This document shows positions 18,569 through 27,701 of a stretch of DNA of 64,000 nucleotides, one piece after another. Source of the DNA: an uncultured Chlorobiaceae bacterium (GTDB lineage Bacteria; Bacteroidota; Chlorobiia; Chlorobiales; Chlorobiaceae); contig CAIXCO010000280.1 in NCBI GenBank assembly GCA_903917955.1, positions 1 to 64,000 on the forward strand, given 5' to 3'. Positions within the stretch are counted from its first letter, which is position 1. Each line of letters begins with the position of its first letter. The notes below the pieces were generated by a model. The model did not search any database, had not been told where the DNA came from, and saw nothing but the letters and a program-made list of their open reading frames with translations. A program made the position numbers and the translations under genes.

Positions 18569-19552
18569 TCATTTCATCTGATATCTGGTAATATCCATAC
18601 CAAACTTCAGGTCAAACTTTTCAAGCTGTTCTTTCAACTCCGTGAGCGACTTCTTGCCAAAATTCTTGTAGTTAAGCAGCTCATCCTCTTTGTGGGAAAC
18701 AAGTTCACCAATCGTATCAATTTCTGCAAGTCTAAGGCAGTTATGTGAACGAACAGAGAGATCAAGATCTTCGATTTTGGTATGAAAGAGCCGTCGCATG
18801 GTCTCAAACTCATCATCCTGCTGCTTGAACTCCTCCTCGGTAAACTCCTCTTCTGTTGGAGAGAAGTTGGCAAAAAATGTTACATGATCAGTGATGATTT
18901 TACCGGCAAGACTGATTGAATCATCAGGAGAGACCGAACCATCTGTCTCGACATCAAGAATCATCTTTTCATAATCAGTCCGCTGACCAACACGGGTATT
19001 TTCTACCGTAAACTTAACATTCCTGATCGGTGTATAGATAGCATCGACGGCGATGTACCCTATAGGCATTCCTTCAGGCCTGTTGTCTTCCGCTGGCATG
19101 TAACCACGACCTCTTCCGATATAGAGATCAATTTTGAGCGTCGCACCAGCATTGATAGTAGCAACATGCATCTCTTTGTTCAATACCTCAAATTCGCCTT
19201 CCTGAGCCACGATCTCACCAGCAGTGAAATCCATTGGCCCGACCAAAGTAAGGGAGGTTTTGCAATTCCTTTTGCAAGTAGACTTAAAACGGACTTTCTT
19301 AAGATTCAAAACGATTTCCGGTACATCTTCACGAACACCCTCAATGGCTGCAAACTCATGAAAAACACCATCTATTTTAATCCCTGTTATTGCAGTTCCC
19401 GGAAGCGAGGCAAGAAGAACTCTTCTCATAACGTTTCCGAGGGTCACACCATAACCGCGCTCAAGCGGCTGGGCAATGAACCTGCCGAAACGATCCGTAT
19501 GGGAAGCTTCGTCAACCTCTATTTTTGCAGGCATCTGCATCTGGTATATCAT
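18569..19552 (-). CDS. rpoA: RNA polymerase alpha subunit
   Basis: The 327-aa subunit has an N-terminal assembly domain (RFGRFIAQPLERGYGVTLGNVMRRVLLASLPG), an acidic linker (EEEFTEEEFKQQDDE), and a C-terminal domain that contacts UP elements and activators (LDLSVRSHNCLRLAEIDTIGELV, then NFGKKSLTELKEQL). It lies between rpsD and rplQ as in the standard alpha operon. Complete and normal in length. Confidence 0.97.
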   Translation of the reverse strand: MIYQMQMPAKIEVDEASHTDRFGRFIAQPLERGYGVTLGNVMRRVLLASLPGTAITGIKIDGVFHEFAAIEGVREDVPEIVLNLKKVRFKSTCKRNCKTSLTLVGPMDFTAGEIVAQEGEFEVLNKEMHVATINAGATLKIDLYIGRGRGYMPAEDNRPEGMPIGYIAVDAIYTPIRNVKFTVENTRVGQRTDYEKMILDVETDGSVSPDDSISLAGKIITDHVTFFANFSPTEEEFTEEEFKQQDDEFETMRRLFHTKIEDLDLSVRSHNCLRLAEIDTIGELVSHKEDELLNYKNFGKKSLTELKEQLEKFDLKFGMDITRYQMK

Positions 19553-19581
19553 AGTAATTTATACCTTAGAATTCATTAAAA

Positions 19582-20193
19582 TCACTTCGAGTATAACTCA
19601 ACGACTAACTGTTCGTTGAATGGCTCCTGCACTTCCACTCTCTCTGGTACACTCAGAAAAACCGCTTTCTGGTTTGCCTTGTCAACCTGTATCCATGAAG
19701 GAATGCGGGATTCAGGCGCTTTGGTGAGTGAATCGGTAACAGCTCCCATGTTTTTGCTTCTCTGACGGAACTCAATGACCTCAGAAGGAGAAACAATGTA
19801 GGAAGGGATATCAACCTTCTTACCGTTGATGAGTAGATGGCCGTGCGTCACAAGCTGACGGGCACCTGAGCGCGAAGGCGCAAAACCCGCACGAAAAACA
19901 ACATTATCAAAACGTCTTTCGAGAAGCTTTACAAGGTTATCGCCTGTAACACCTCTTTGCGACACCGCTTTCTTGTAATAATTCCTGAACTGCTTTTCAA
20001 GAATCCCGTACAGGTATTTCATCTTCTGCTTCTCTCTCAACTGGAGAGCGTATTCAGAGACCTTTCCTTTCCGTCCCTGTCCATGCTGGCCAGGAGGAAA
20101 TGGACGTCTTTCGAGATATTTTTCTGCCTTTGGTGCAAGCGCAATACCTAACCTGCGGGATACTTTTGTTATTGAGCCTCTGAATCTTGCCAT
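19582..20193 (-). CDS. rpsD: 30S ribosomal protein S4
   Basis: The 203-aa S4 starts MARFRGSITKVSRRLG, has RRPFPPGQHGQ, and carries the S4 RNA-binding domain (RLDNVVFR-type: RRFDNVVFRAGFAPSRSGARQLVTHG). It nucleates 30S assembly and in other bacteria represses its own operon. The zinc cysteines of some S4 proteins are absent. It sits 29 bp upstream of rpoA. Confidence 0.97.
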   Translation of the reverse strand: MARFRGSITKVSRRLGIALAPKAEKYLERRPFPPGQHGQGRKGKVSEYALQLREKQKMKYLYGILEKQFRNYYKKAVSQRGVTGDNLVKLLERRFDNVVFRAGFAPSRSGARQLVTHGHLLINGKKVDIPSYIVSPSEVIEFRQRSKNMGAVTDSLTKAPESRIPSWIQVDKANQKAVFLSVPERVEVQEPFNEQLVVELYSK

Positions 20194-20230
20194 ATCACTT
20201 GCTTCATTGAAATTCTATGAATATATAAAA

Positions 20231-20614
20231 TCAGACTCTTCTGCGCTTGGGAGGCCTGCAGCCGTTATGCGGAAGAGGTGTTATATCCTTAATGGTCCGA
20301 ACATCAAGACCTGCGCCCTGCAGAGCCCGTATAGCAGCATCACGTCCGGCACCAGGCCCTTTGATAAAGACATTGACATGGCGCATCCCAAGATCATAAG
20401 CCTCTTTTGCAGCAGATTCCGACGTAATCTGCGACGCATAAGGAGTATTCTTTTTTGACCCCTTGAAGCCATTTTTGCCCGCGCTGGACCAGGAAACCGT
20501 GTTACCCTGAAGATCTGTAATGGTCACCATGATATTATTGAAGGAGGCCTTAATATGCACAGCACCTTCAGGGGTAACCTTAACCTTCTTTTTTTTCTTG
20601 CTTATTGTAGCCAT
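20231..20614 (-). CDS. rpsK: 30S ribosomal protein S11
   Basis: The 127-aa S11 has a basic lysine-rich N-terminus, then the family segments FNNIMVTITDLQGN, SAGKNGFKGSKKNTPYA, GPGAGRDAAIRAL, and the ending ITPLPHNGCRPPKRRRV. It forms the mRNA exit platform with S6/S18/S7. Placed between rpsM and rpsD as usual. Confidence 0.97.
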   Translation of the reverse strand: MATISKKKKKVKVTPEGAVHIKASFNNIMVTITDLQGNTVSWSSAGKNGFKGSKKNTPYASQITSESAAKEAYDLGMRHVNVFIKGPGAGRDAAIRALQGAGLDVRTIKDITPLPHNGCRPPKRRRV

Positions 20615-20658
20615 GAACTTACACTCTTTAGTATCGAAGATTTTATTGCCTGTAACTA

Positions 20659-21036
20659 CTACTTCTTGACTGCCTTCTTCTTACCGGCGACAGTCTTCCG
20701 TTTACCTTTTCTGGTCCTTGCATTGGTGCGCGTCCTCTGTCCACGAACAGGAAGCGAGCGCCTGTGACGAAGTCCCCTGTAGCAGCCGATATCCATCAAA
20801 CGTTTAATGGCAGTCTGCTGCTCACCGCGCGCCTGCCCTTCAACCTTGTACTCTTCGGCAATAATTTCCCTGATAGCATGCGCCTCCTGATCATTCAGAT
20901 CAGAAATCTTCCTGTTCGGCGCAATACCTGCTCTCTGCAAAATGCTTTCGGCTGATGCTCTCCCAATACCATAAACATGCGTCAAAGCAATAACAGCATG
21001 TTTGTTCAACGGCAAATTTACCCCAGCTATCCTCAT
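20659..21036 (-). CDS. rpsM: 30S ribosomal protein S13
   Basis: The 125-aa S13 shows MRIAGVNLPLNKHAVIALT, the helix-two-turn-helix region, RLMDIGCYRGLRHRRSLPVRGQRT, and a basic C-terminal tail that reaches the P-site tRNA. It lies 33 bp downstream of rpmJ and heads the S13-S11-S4-rpoA-L17 group. Confidence 0.97.
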   Translation of the reverse strand: MRIAGVNLPLNKHAVIALTHVYGIGRASAESILQRAGIAPNRKISDLNDQEAHAIREIIAEEYKVEGQARGEQQTAIKRLMDIGCYRGLRHRRSLPVRGQRTRTNARTRKGKRKTVAGKKKAVKK

Positions 21037-21069
21037 ATTCTCTTTAAAGTTCTATTGTTTTTCTGAAGA

Positions 21070-21186
21070 TCAACCCTGGCGCTGCTTATGGCTGGGATTT
21101 ACTTTACAAATCACATATCTCTTGCCTTTGCGCTTGACAATGCGGCAATGCTCACAGCGCTTTTTAATAGAAGAATATATTTTCAT
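21070..21186 (-). CDS. rpmJ: 50S ribosomal protein L36
   Basis: A 38-aa gene with stop TGA at 21070-21072 and start ATG at 21184-21186. The protein begins MKIYSSIKKRCEHC and ends HKQRQG. It keeps the zinc ligands C11, C14, C27 and a following histidine, so it is the zinc-binding (C+) form. It sits between infA and rpsM, the usual place. Confidence 0.96.
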   Translation of the reverse strand: MKIYSSIKKRCEHCRIVKRKGKRYVICKVNPSHKQRQG

Positions 21187-21295
21187 GATAACACCCAGAT
21201 GCAATGATTAAACGAACTAACCCGAAACCTGAAAAGGTCTGTAATGTAATAAATAAAGATTAGAAAATCAATATTCTGATCACTTATTCCGTGAT

Positions 21296-21514
21296 TTATT
21301 TATACCGGTAGGTGATCCTTCCCTTGGAAATATCGTAAGGGGATATCTGGACTTTCACCTTGTCACCAGGCAGGATCCTGATATAGTGCATCCTGATTTT
21401 ACCTGAAACATGCGCCAACACCTCAAGGCTGTTTTCGAGTTTCACCTTGAACTGTGCATTCGGAAGTGCTTCCAGAATAACACCTTCAATCTCAATTGAT
21501 TCTTCTTTGGCCAA
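21296..21514 (-). CDS. infA: translation initiation factor IF-1
   Basis: The 72-aa OB-fold protein starts MAKEESIEIEGVI and contains LPNAQFKVKLENSLEVLAHVSGKIRMHYIRILPGDKV and the ending GRITYRYK, all diagnostic. IF-1 occupies the A site during initiation. It lies between map and rpmJ, 109 bp from rpmJ; that gap shows no clear hairpin. Confidence 0.97.
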   Translation of the reverse strand: MAKEESIEIEGVILEALPNAQFKVKLENSLEVLAHVSGKIRMHYIRILPGDKVKVQISPYDISKGRITYRYK

Positions 21515-21553
21515 ATTGTCTGCTCCTTTGTTTCTGTAAAGTGTTGTAAGCGA

Positions 21554-22351
21554 TCAAGAGTTTTTACCATCAAGAAAGGTGCTGGTCAGTATCTCAGCTT
21601 TCCCTGCCCTGACGACTATCGTATGCTCAAAATGTGCTGAGGGCTTTCCATCCTCTGTTACCGCAACCCATCCTCCACGACGGCTGATTGCCTTGCGCGA
21701 CCGTCCAAGAGCGATCATGGGCTCAATGGCAAGCGTCATACCCTCCCGAAGTTTGACTCCAGTATGCTTCCTGCCATAATTTGGTACCGCAGGCTCCTCG
21801 TGCAGCTCGCTGCCAATACCATGACCAACCATATTTTCGATAACACTATAGCGGAACGAACGGGCATACTCCTCTATGGCAGATGAGATGTCATGAAGAC
21901 GGTTCCCTTCAACAGCCATAGCAATTCCCCGATAAAGACATTCCCGTGTTGCATCCACAAGCTGCTGTACCTGCTCATCAATGACGCCAAGTACAAAGGT
22001 TCGTGCCGCATCACCATGATAGCCACCCTTGTAGACGCCACAGTCAACTGAGACAATATCACCCTCCTTGACAACCCTTTTTGAGCTCGGAACACCATGA
22101 ACAACCTCTTCATTGATGGAGACACAGAGTGTTGCCGGATAGGGCGTCACATCCGGATCGCCTTTTGGCGCATAATTGAGAAAACTTGGGACTGCATGGT
22201 GGTCGCGGATAAATTCCTCAGCCATTATGTCGAGCTGTTTGGTCGTCATACCTGGCTTTATTTCCGTCTCAAGCAAATCAAGTACCTTTGCCACGAGGGC
22301 GCCGGACTCTCTCATCAGCTCAATTTCCCGCTCACTTTTAATCGTAATCAT
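21554..22351 (-). CDS. map: methionine aminopeptidase, type I
   Basis: The 265-aa enzyme removes the initiator methionine. The metal-binding pattern is complete: HGVPS histidine, DCGVYKGGYHGDAART (two aspartates), GHGIGSELHEEP (His), TLAIEPM (Glu) and EHTIVV (Glu). There is no N-terminal SH3 extension, so it is type Ia. It is 10 bp downstream of secY, so the two are probably translated from one message. Confidence 0.95.
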   Translation of the reverse strand: MITIKSEREIELMRESGALVAKVLDLLETEIKPGMTTKQLDIMAEEFIRDHHAVPSFLNYAPKGDPDVTPYPATLCVSINEEVVHGVPSSKRVVKEGDIVSVDCGVYKGGYHGDAARTFVLGVIDEQVQQLVDATRECLYRGIAMAVEGNRLHDISSAIEEYARSFRYSVIENMVGHGIGSELHEEPAVPNYGRKHTGVKLREGMTLAIEPMIALGRSRKAISRRGGWVAVTEDGKPSAHFEHTIVVRAGKAEILTSTFLDGKNS

Positions 22352-22361
22352 AAGAGTTGCA

Positions 22362-23693
22362 TTACCTGCCTTGTCGTCCCCGTGTTTTGCCTGACTTCAT
22401 GAACCCATCGTAGTGGCGCATGAGCAGATGGCTTTCAACCTGCTGCAAAGTATCAAGACCTACACCGACAATAATCAAAAGACTCGTTCCACCAAAAAAC
22501 TGGGCAAAGCCCTGCGTTACATTGGCGAACTTTGTCAGAAAAGTTGGAAGAATTGCAATGATAGCAAGCGATATAGCCCCAGGCAACGTGATCCGTGTAA
22601 GGATATTGTCAATAAAGTCTGCGGTGCTCTTTCCAGGCCGCACACCAGGAATAAACCCACCCTGACGGCGCATGGTGTCGGCAACTTCCTTGGGATTAAA
22701 GGCAATCGCTGTATAAAAATAGGTAAAGAAGACAATCATGGTGCCGAACATCAGTGCATACCACCAGGAGTCATAAGCGAGTAATTTGGCAATGCTCTGC
22801 ATCACCTCATTCTCAGGAAAAAAGGAGAGAAATGTAGCAGGCAAAAACATGATGGACTGTGCAAAAATAATAGGCATAACACCGGCAGTGTTGATCCGCA
22901 TCGGAATGTACTGGGTGCTGCCTCCGTAAACCTTGCGTCCCACAACCCGTTTGGCATGCTGGACAGGAATACGGCGGGTACCAACCGAAAGTATCACAAC
23001 AAAAGCAACGATGGCGGCCATCATGGCAAGAATAATGATCTCAATAATCCAGTTCTTGCTTCCCAATGAGACCGAACGGAATTCAGCGACGAGTGCCTGA
23101 GGAAAGCGTGCAAGGATACCGATCATAATAATGAGCGAAATACCGTTACCGATACCACGTTCTGTAATCTTCTCGCCAAGCCACATGACAAAAACTGTCG
23201 ATGCTGAAAGAAGAACCACGACGGTAATAGTAAAAAAGATACCGGGATCAGGGACAACGGTCTGGCCGAATGCGGCGGGACTCGAAAGGTTGACACTTAC
23301 ACCCCATGACTGCAGCAGAGCAATAAGGACCGTTCCATACCTGGTCATCTGACTGATTTTCTGACGACCATCTTCCCCCTCTTTCTGGAGTTTCTGGAAG
23401 TAAGGAGTAACAGCTCCGAGCAACTGAACGATGATCGATGCCGAAATGTAGGGCATGATACCGAGAGAAAAAATAGAGGCTCTGGTAAAGGCTCCACCAA
23501 CAAAAAGATCAAACAATCCAAAAAGATCGTTTGAATGGGAAGTTGATGCATGTGACAGAGCCGCAGCATCAACACCCGGAATGGTTATGTATGAACCAAG
23601 CCTGTAAACAAACAAGAGAAGAAGCGTATAAAGGATCCGCTGACGGAGTTCAGGGATTTTATTGATGTTGCTTATACTTTCAGTAAGCTTCAT
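22362..23693 (-). CDS. secY: preprotein translocase subunit SecY
   Basis: The 443-aa inner-membrane channel has about ten hydrophobic segments. It also has the family stretches RLGSYITIPGVD, GIMPYISASIIVQLL, GERGIGNGIS-like TERGIGNGISLII, and FNPKEVADTMRRQGGFIPGVRPG. It lies between rplO and map; adk, which follows secY in many bacteria, is not here. Confidence 0.96.
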   Translation of the reverse strand: MKLTESISNINKIPELRQRILYTLLLLFVYRLGSYITIPGVDAAALSHASTSHSNDLFGLFDLFVGGAFTRASIFSLGIMPYISASIIVQLLGAVTPYFQKLQKEGEDGRQKISQMTRYGTVLIALLQSWGVSVNLSSPAAFGQTVVPDPGIFFTITVVVLLSASTVFVMWLGEKITERGIGNGISLIIMIGILARFPQALVAEFRSVSLGSKNWIIEIIILAMMAAIVAFVVILSVGTRRIPVQHAKRVVGRKVYGGSTQYIPMRINTAGVMPIIFAQSIMFLPATFLSFFPENEVMQSIAKLLAYDSWWYALMFGTMIVFFTYFYTAIAFNPKEVADTMRRQGGFIPGVRPGKSTADFIDNILTRITLPGAISLAIIAILPTFLTKFANVTQGFAQFFGGTSLLIIVGVGLDTLQQVESHLLMRHYDGFMKSGKTRGRQGR

Positions 23694-23711
23694 AGCGTCC
23701 TTTTAACGGAT

Positions 23712-24266
23712 TCATGCCTTGGTGGATTTTTTTGCTCTCTTGACCAATTTCGCTTTTGGCTTCAGAAGCGCATCTTCAAACGGCAGATCTCTGACCTTGG
23801 ATGCCTCTTCGAGTGTACGGAACGCCTTCACGGCTGAACCACCTGCTGCGATAATTTTTTCTTCGGCACTTTTGCTGAACGCATGAGCGTTTATTTTAAT
23901 GGCGCTCGTAAGTTCACCATTACCGAGAATCTTGAAATAGTCGGCATTACTGGCATGAAGAAGCGACTTGAGATCGAAGATGGTAATCTCGTTCTCTACA
24001 AGTCCGTCCTCAATCCACTTGTCAATCTGGGTAAGATTAACCGTGTTTACCGGCTTTTTATCAATAGGAGTAAAGCCGAATTTAGGCAGTCTCCGGTAAA
24101 CCGGAACCTGGCCACCTTCAATAATAGGTCTCTTGTAGCCACTTCGTGACTGCTGACCATTGTTTCCTTTGCCAGCCGTCGTTCCGTTACCTGAACCTTG
24201 ACCGCGGCCAACTCTCTTTTTGTTTTTTACTGCGCCTTTTGCAGGACGAAGTGAACTTAAATCCAT
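23712..24266 (-). CDS. rplO: 50S ribosomal protein L15
   Basis: The 184-aa L15 starts at ATG 24264-24266 (MDLSSLRPAKGAVKNKKRVG); the longer open frame upstream adds non-homologous residues. It shows the glycine-rich GRGQGSGNGTTAGKGNNGQ region and FEGGQ-like IEGGQVPVYRRLPKFGF. It has a basic C-terminal tail longer than the ~150-aa norm. It sits 18 bp upstream of secY. Confidence 0.95.
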   Translation of the reverse strand: MDLSSLRPAKGAVKNKKRVGRGQGSGNGTTAGKGNNGQQSRSGYKRPIIEGGQVPVYRRLPKFGFTPIDKKPVNTVNLTQIDKWIEDGLVENEITIFDLKSLLHASNADYFKILGNGELTSAIKINAHAFSKSAEEKIIAAGGSAVKAFRTLEEASKVRDLPFEDALLKPKAKLVKRAKKSTKA

Positions 24267-24300
24267 GGTTTCAATTCCCGACTTGCTATTAGTAAAAATC

Positions 24301-24486
24301 TTAGACCTCTTCAACCTTTACAAGGTGCTGCACAACCCTTATCTGTCCCCTGGTGCAAGGATTGTCCTGACGGTCAACATGATAATGGGGTCTTCCAAGG
24401 CCAAGTGCTTCAATGGTAGCTCTCTGTTTTTTCGTGCAACCGATGATGCTACGCACCTGGGTAATTCTTAATATTTTCTCACTCAT
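24301..24486 (-). CDS. rpmD: 50S ribosomal protein L30
   Basis: The 61-aa L30 is read from ATG 24484-24486 (MSEKILRITQVRSIIG), with the family segments TKKQRATIEALGLGRPHYHV and a final VQHLVKVEEV. An upstream in-frame start at 24501 is less likely because it overlaps the rpsE stop. It lies between rpsE and rplO as in standard spc operons. Confidence 0.95.
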   Translation of the reverse strand: MSEKILRITQVRSIIGCTKKQRATIEALGLGRPHYHVDRQDNPCTRGQIRVVQHLVKVEEV

Positions 24487-24503
24487 GATCGCATTTGTCA
24501 TTT

Positions 24504-25022
24504 TTAGCTTTCAAAAACCTCTTTCAGGCTCTTTGACCGTCTTTCGCCTACATCATAAGCGTCAGAGATACTCTGAAGTCCCTTGATAGCCGCCTTTACC
24601 ACATTGTGCGGATTGGAGGAACCCAGCGATTTGGTCAGAATGTCGTGGATACCAGCCATTTCAAGCACAGCGCGGACTGCTCCACCGGCAATAAGACCGG
24701 TACCAGGCGTTGCCGGCTTCATCATCACCTTGGCTGAACCATACTTTGCAATAATCTGGTGAGGTATGGTGCCCTTGACAATCGGTACCTTGATGACATT
24801 CTTCTTGCCATCCTCGATGCCCTTTGCAATCGCATCCTGCACTTCATTTGCCTTTCCCAGCCCGTAACCTACATGACCCTCTTTATCGCCAACGACAACA
24901 ATAGCATTGAATCCGAAGCGTTTTCCACCTTTGACAACTTTTGCAGTCCTGTTGATATGAACCAGTTTCTCTTTCAGATTTAATTCACCGGGTCTGATAC
25001 TCTTAGCAGACGTTTTTGCCAT
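24504..25022 (-). CDS. rpsE: 30S ribosomal protein S5
   Basis: The 172-aa S5 has the N-terminal double-stranded RNA-binding-like domain (KLVHINRTAKVVKGGKRFGFNAIVVVGD) and the C-terminal domain (GTGLIAGGAVRAVLEMAGIHDILTKSLGSSNPHNVVKA). Both are complete. S5 helps decoding fidelity. It is 23 bp downstream of rplR. Confidence 0.97.
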   Translation of the reverse strand: MAKTSAKSIRPGELNLKEKLVHINRTAKVVKGGKRFGFNAIVVVGDKEGHVGYGLGKANEVQDAIAKGIEDGKKNVIKVPIVKGTIPHQIIAKYGSAKVMMKPATPGTGLIAGGAVRAVLEMAGIHDILTKSLGSSNPHNVVKAAIKGLQSISDAYDVGERRSKSLKEVFES

Positions 25023-25045
25023 TTACCTATCTCTTTGAAAAGTTT

Positions 25046-25405
25046 TTAAAAGATCAGTCCTGCTTCTCTCGCACCATCAGCCAATGCCTTGACTCTTCCA
25101 TGATAACGAAATCCATTTCTGTCAAATACTACACTTGTTATCCCCGCTGCAAGGGCCTTCTGACCGAGCTGATTTCCGATAATACGACACCGTTCTGACT
25201 TTGTACCCTCAAGAGCTGCATTATCCTTTGAGAGCGTAGACACTGCCAATATGGTTGTGCTGCTGACATCATCAACCAACTGTGCATAAATCTGCGAAAG
25301 GCTCCTGTAGACACAAAGCCTTGGCTTTTCCTGGGTACCCTGGACATTGCCTCTGCTTCTGTCCTTGATTTTCTGCCTCCGGGAGGCTTTATCGATTTGA
25401 CTCAT
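25046..25405 (-). CDS. rplR: 50S ribosomal protein L18
   Basis: The 119-aa L18 shows basic N-terminal residues, RLCVYRSLSQIYAQLVDD, and the C-terminal FDRNGFRYHGRVKALADGAREAGL. It binds 5S rRNA with L5. It is located between rplF and rpsE. Confidence 0.97.
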   Translation of the reverse strand: MSQIDKASRRQKIKDRSRGNVQGTQEKPRLCVYRSLSQIYAQLVDDVSSTTILAVSTLSKDNAALEGTKSERCRIIGNQLGQKALAAGITSVVFDRNGFRYHGRVKALADGAREAGLIF

Positions 25406-25463
25406 TCTCTTGAACCGTTGTATAATGTTATTGCCTGACTACTTGAGCTTTTCCGTTCACTCT

Positions 25464-26003
25464 TTATTTTCCTGCAGCCTTACCTTCCTTGCGGCGAATC
25501 ACTTCACCAGCATACTTGATACCCTTTCCACGGTACGGTTCCGGTTTGCGGAATGAGCGGATCTTGGCGGCAACCTGGCCAACAAGCGCCTTGTCGATAC
25601 CGGTTATAAGAACAGTAACCTGATCCGGCACCTCAATCTTGATTTCATCCGGAGCCTTGAAATAGATCATGTGCGAATAGCCAAGTGTAAGAGCGAGCAG
25701 ATCATTTTTCAGCTCTGCACGATACCCGACGCCCGCAATTTCGAGTTTTCTGGTAAAACCTTTCGTAACACCATCAATCATATTACTGATGAGCATACGA
25801 TAAAGACCATGCTGCGCCTTCGCCTTTTTACTGTCATCAATTCTCACTACGGTAACAACACCGTTCTCTTCCGATACGGTCACCTGATCCGTCAGCCTCT
25901 GTTCAAGAGTGCCTTTAGGACCCGATACCCTGACATTGAAGTCATTGATCTCTATCTTTGCCTGATTGCTCAGGGCTATGGGCATTTTTCCTATTCTTGA
26001 CAT
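25464..26003 (-). CDS. rplF: 50S ribosomal protein L6
   Basis: The 179-aa L6 has the duplicated fold: MSRIGKMPIALSNQAKIEI, LLISNMIDGVTKGF-type RMLISNMIDGVTKGFTRKL, LGYSHMIYF, and the signature PEPYRGKGIKYAGEVIRRKEGKA. Complete. It is 28 bp downstream of rpsH. Confidence 0.97.
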   Translation of the reverse strand: MSRIGKMPIALSNQAKIEINDFNVRVSGPKGTLEQRLTDQVTVSEENGVVTVVRIDDSKKAKAQHGLYRMLISNMIDGVTKGFTRKLEIAGVGYRAELKNDLLALTLGYSHMIYFKAPDEIKIEVPDQVTVLITGIDKALVGQVAAKIRSFRKPEPYRGKGIKYAGEVIRRKEGKAAGK

Positions 26004-26031
26004 GGTATTCTAATGCTCTTTGGCTTGTGAA

Positions 26032-26427
26032 TTAATAGATACGGAACAGGATTTCACCACCTACGCCCTGTGCCCTTGCCTCTTTGTCGGTTATAACCCC
26101 ATTCGATGATGAAAGGATGTATAACCCGAGACCACCAAGATACTTTTTAATATCCTTTCCGTCATAAACACGCCGACCCGGTTTGCTGACCCTGGTAATC
26201 TCCTTGATAGCGGGATCACCATGCGCAGTATACTTGAGATCAATCCGCAAAAAAGGAAATTTTTCGGTGGTAATGACCGTAAAGTTCTTGATGTACCCTT
26301 TCTCTACGAGCAATTGCGATAGATTTTCCCTGAGCTTTGAATAGGGAATATCGGTTGTTTTATTTTTTGCTCTTCCCGCATTTCTGATACGGGTGATATA
26401 ATCTGCAATAGAATCCGTTACAGGCAT
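26032..26427 (-). CDS. rpsH: 30S ribosomal protein S8
   Basis: The 131-aa S8 starts MPVTDSIADYITRIRNAGRA and ends with the signature LYILSSSNGVITDKEARAQGVGGEILFRIY. In Escherichia coli, S8 is the repressor of the spc operon; I saw no clear S8-binding mimic here. Confidence 0.97.
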   Translation of the reverse strand: MPVTDSIADYITRIRNAGRAKNKTTDIPYSKLRENLSQLLVEKGYIKNFTVITTEKFPFLRIDLKYTAHGDPAIKEITRVSKPGRRVYDGKDIKKYLGGLGLYILSSSNGVITDKEARAQGVGGEILFRIY

Positions 26428-26489
26428 AGCGAACGTTGGTTACTTTCTAAAATGAACAAATACCTTACTTTAACTTAAGGAAAGCCCGC

Positions 26490-26759
26490 TTACCAGCTTG
26501 CTTTCTTGACACCAGGCAACTTTCCTTCAAGCGCAAACTTGCGGAACATATGCCTGCACAACCCATACTTTGCATACACACCTCTTCCACGGCCTGTCAA
26601 CACACAACGGTTACGCACCCTTGTCGCAGAACTGTCTCTCGGCAGTTTGCGGAGAGCTTCGTAGTCGCCAGCTTTAAGCAGCTCAGCACGAAGGACTGCA
26701 TATTTCGCTACAAGCTTGATTCTCTTTTCGTTCCTTGCTATAACGCTTTTCTTGGCCAT
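26490..26759 (-). CDS. rpsN: 30S ribosomal protein S14 (zinc-free form)
   Basis: The 89-aa S14 begins MAKKSVIARNEKRIKLVAKY and ends with RNRCVLTGRGRGVYAKYGLCRHMFRKFALEGKLPGVKKASW-type residues. It is the longer C-minus form without the paired CxxC zinc site. It lies between rplE and rpsH. Confidence 0.96.
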   Translation of the reverse strand: MAKKSVIARNEKRIKLVAKYAVLRAELLKAGDYEALRKLPRDSSATRVRNRCVLTGRGRGVYAKYGLCRHMFRKFALEGKLPGVKKASW

Positions 26760-26775
26760 CTGTTTTCTGAATTAT

Positions 26776-27363
26776 TTAGTTGTTCTTCTTTTTGAATGGC
26801 ATTCCAAGTTCCGAAAGCAGCACGTAGGCCTCTTCGTCTGTAGAGGCGGACGTTACAAAACTGATATCCATTCCGGATATTCTCGGTACTTTATCAATAT
26901 CGATTTCCGGAAATATAATCTGCTCCCTGACACCTACCGTGTAGTTTCCACGGCCATCAAAGCTCGTATCGCTGAGCCCGCGGAAATCACGAATTCTTGG
27001 AACGGCAAGACTGACAAAACGGTCAAAAAACTCATACATTGCCTTGCGACGAAGCGTTACGCGACATCCAATAGGCTGACCTTCACGTAATTTAAAGTTT
27101 GATATAGCTTTCTTTGATTTACGGATCTGGGGTTTCTGACCTGTAATCTGGGCAAGCTCCTGAAGGGCAATTTCAAGCAATTTTGGTTCTGCTGCTGCCG
27201 CTCCTACACCAATATTGATCGATATTTTTTCGAGCCTGGGGACAAGCATAGCATTCTTGTACTGAAAGCGCTCCATAAGATTCGGCGTTGCTTTCTCTCT
27301 GAAGAACGTTTCAAGTCTTGCCAGTGATGGTGTTGCAGGTGTCATCTCTTTATTCTTGTCCAT
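26776..27363 (-). CDS. rplE: 50S ribosomal protein L5
   Basis: The 195-aa L5 is read from ATG 27361-27363. The frame stays open for 16 more codons upstream, but that part has no family match and would approach rplX. Family segments: NAMLVPRLEKISINIGVG, RKSKKAISNFKLREGQPIGCRVTLR, DFRGLSDTSFDGRGNYTVG. It binds 5S rRNA and contacts P-site tRNA. Confidence 0.95.
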   Translation of the reverse strand: MDKNKEMTPATPSLARLETFFREKATPNLMERFQYKNAMLVPRLEKISINIGVGAAAAEPKLLEIALQELAQITGQKPQIRKSKKAISNFKLREGQPIGCRVTLRRKAMYEFFDRFVSLAVPRIRDFRGLSDTSFDGRGNYTVGVREQIIFPEIDIDKVPRISGMDISFVTSASTDEEAYVLLSELGMPFKKKNN

Positions 27364-27424
27364 CTTGTTCTTTATCAGTTTACCCACGATGGTCTTGGTC
27401 ATCGGGGACATTTAGTGGAAACAC

Positions 27425-27667
27425 TTAGCTTTTCTTCACATTTGAAGAGTGAATCGGGAACTCGCGTTCAATGATTGACCCTTGTGTCTGACCCTGTGCG
27501 GGACGGGTATGACGCTTCCGGATATTGACGCCTTCAACAATAACACGGCTTTTAACGGGAAATACTTTCAAAATTTTTCCAGCTTTACCTTTATCATTGC
27601 CGCTGATAACGACAACTGAGTCGTTTTTCTTGACGTGCAACTTAACCTTTTTAATCCCTGTTTTCAT
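27425..27667 (-). CDS. rplX: 50S ribosomal protein L24
   Basis: The 80-aa L24 has the KOW motif (KNDSVVVISGNDKGKAGKILKVFP), NIRKRH and a short C-terminus, making it shorter than the ~100-aa forms. It is an assembly initiator of the 50S subunit. Unusually, a tRNA-Gly gene separates it from rplN, 34 bp upstream of the rplX start. Confidence 0.95.
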   Translation of the reverse strand: MKTGIKKVKLHVKKNDSVVVISGNDKGKAGKILKVFPVKSRVIVEGVNIRKRHTRPAQGQTQGSIIEREFPIHSSNVKKS

Positions 27668-27701
27668 TTTTAACTGATATGATATTATTCATAAAATCCG
27701 G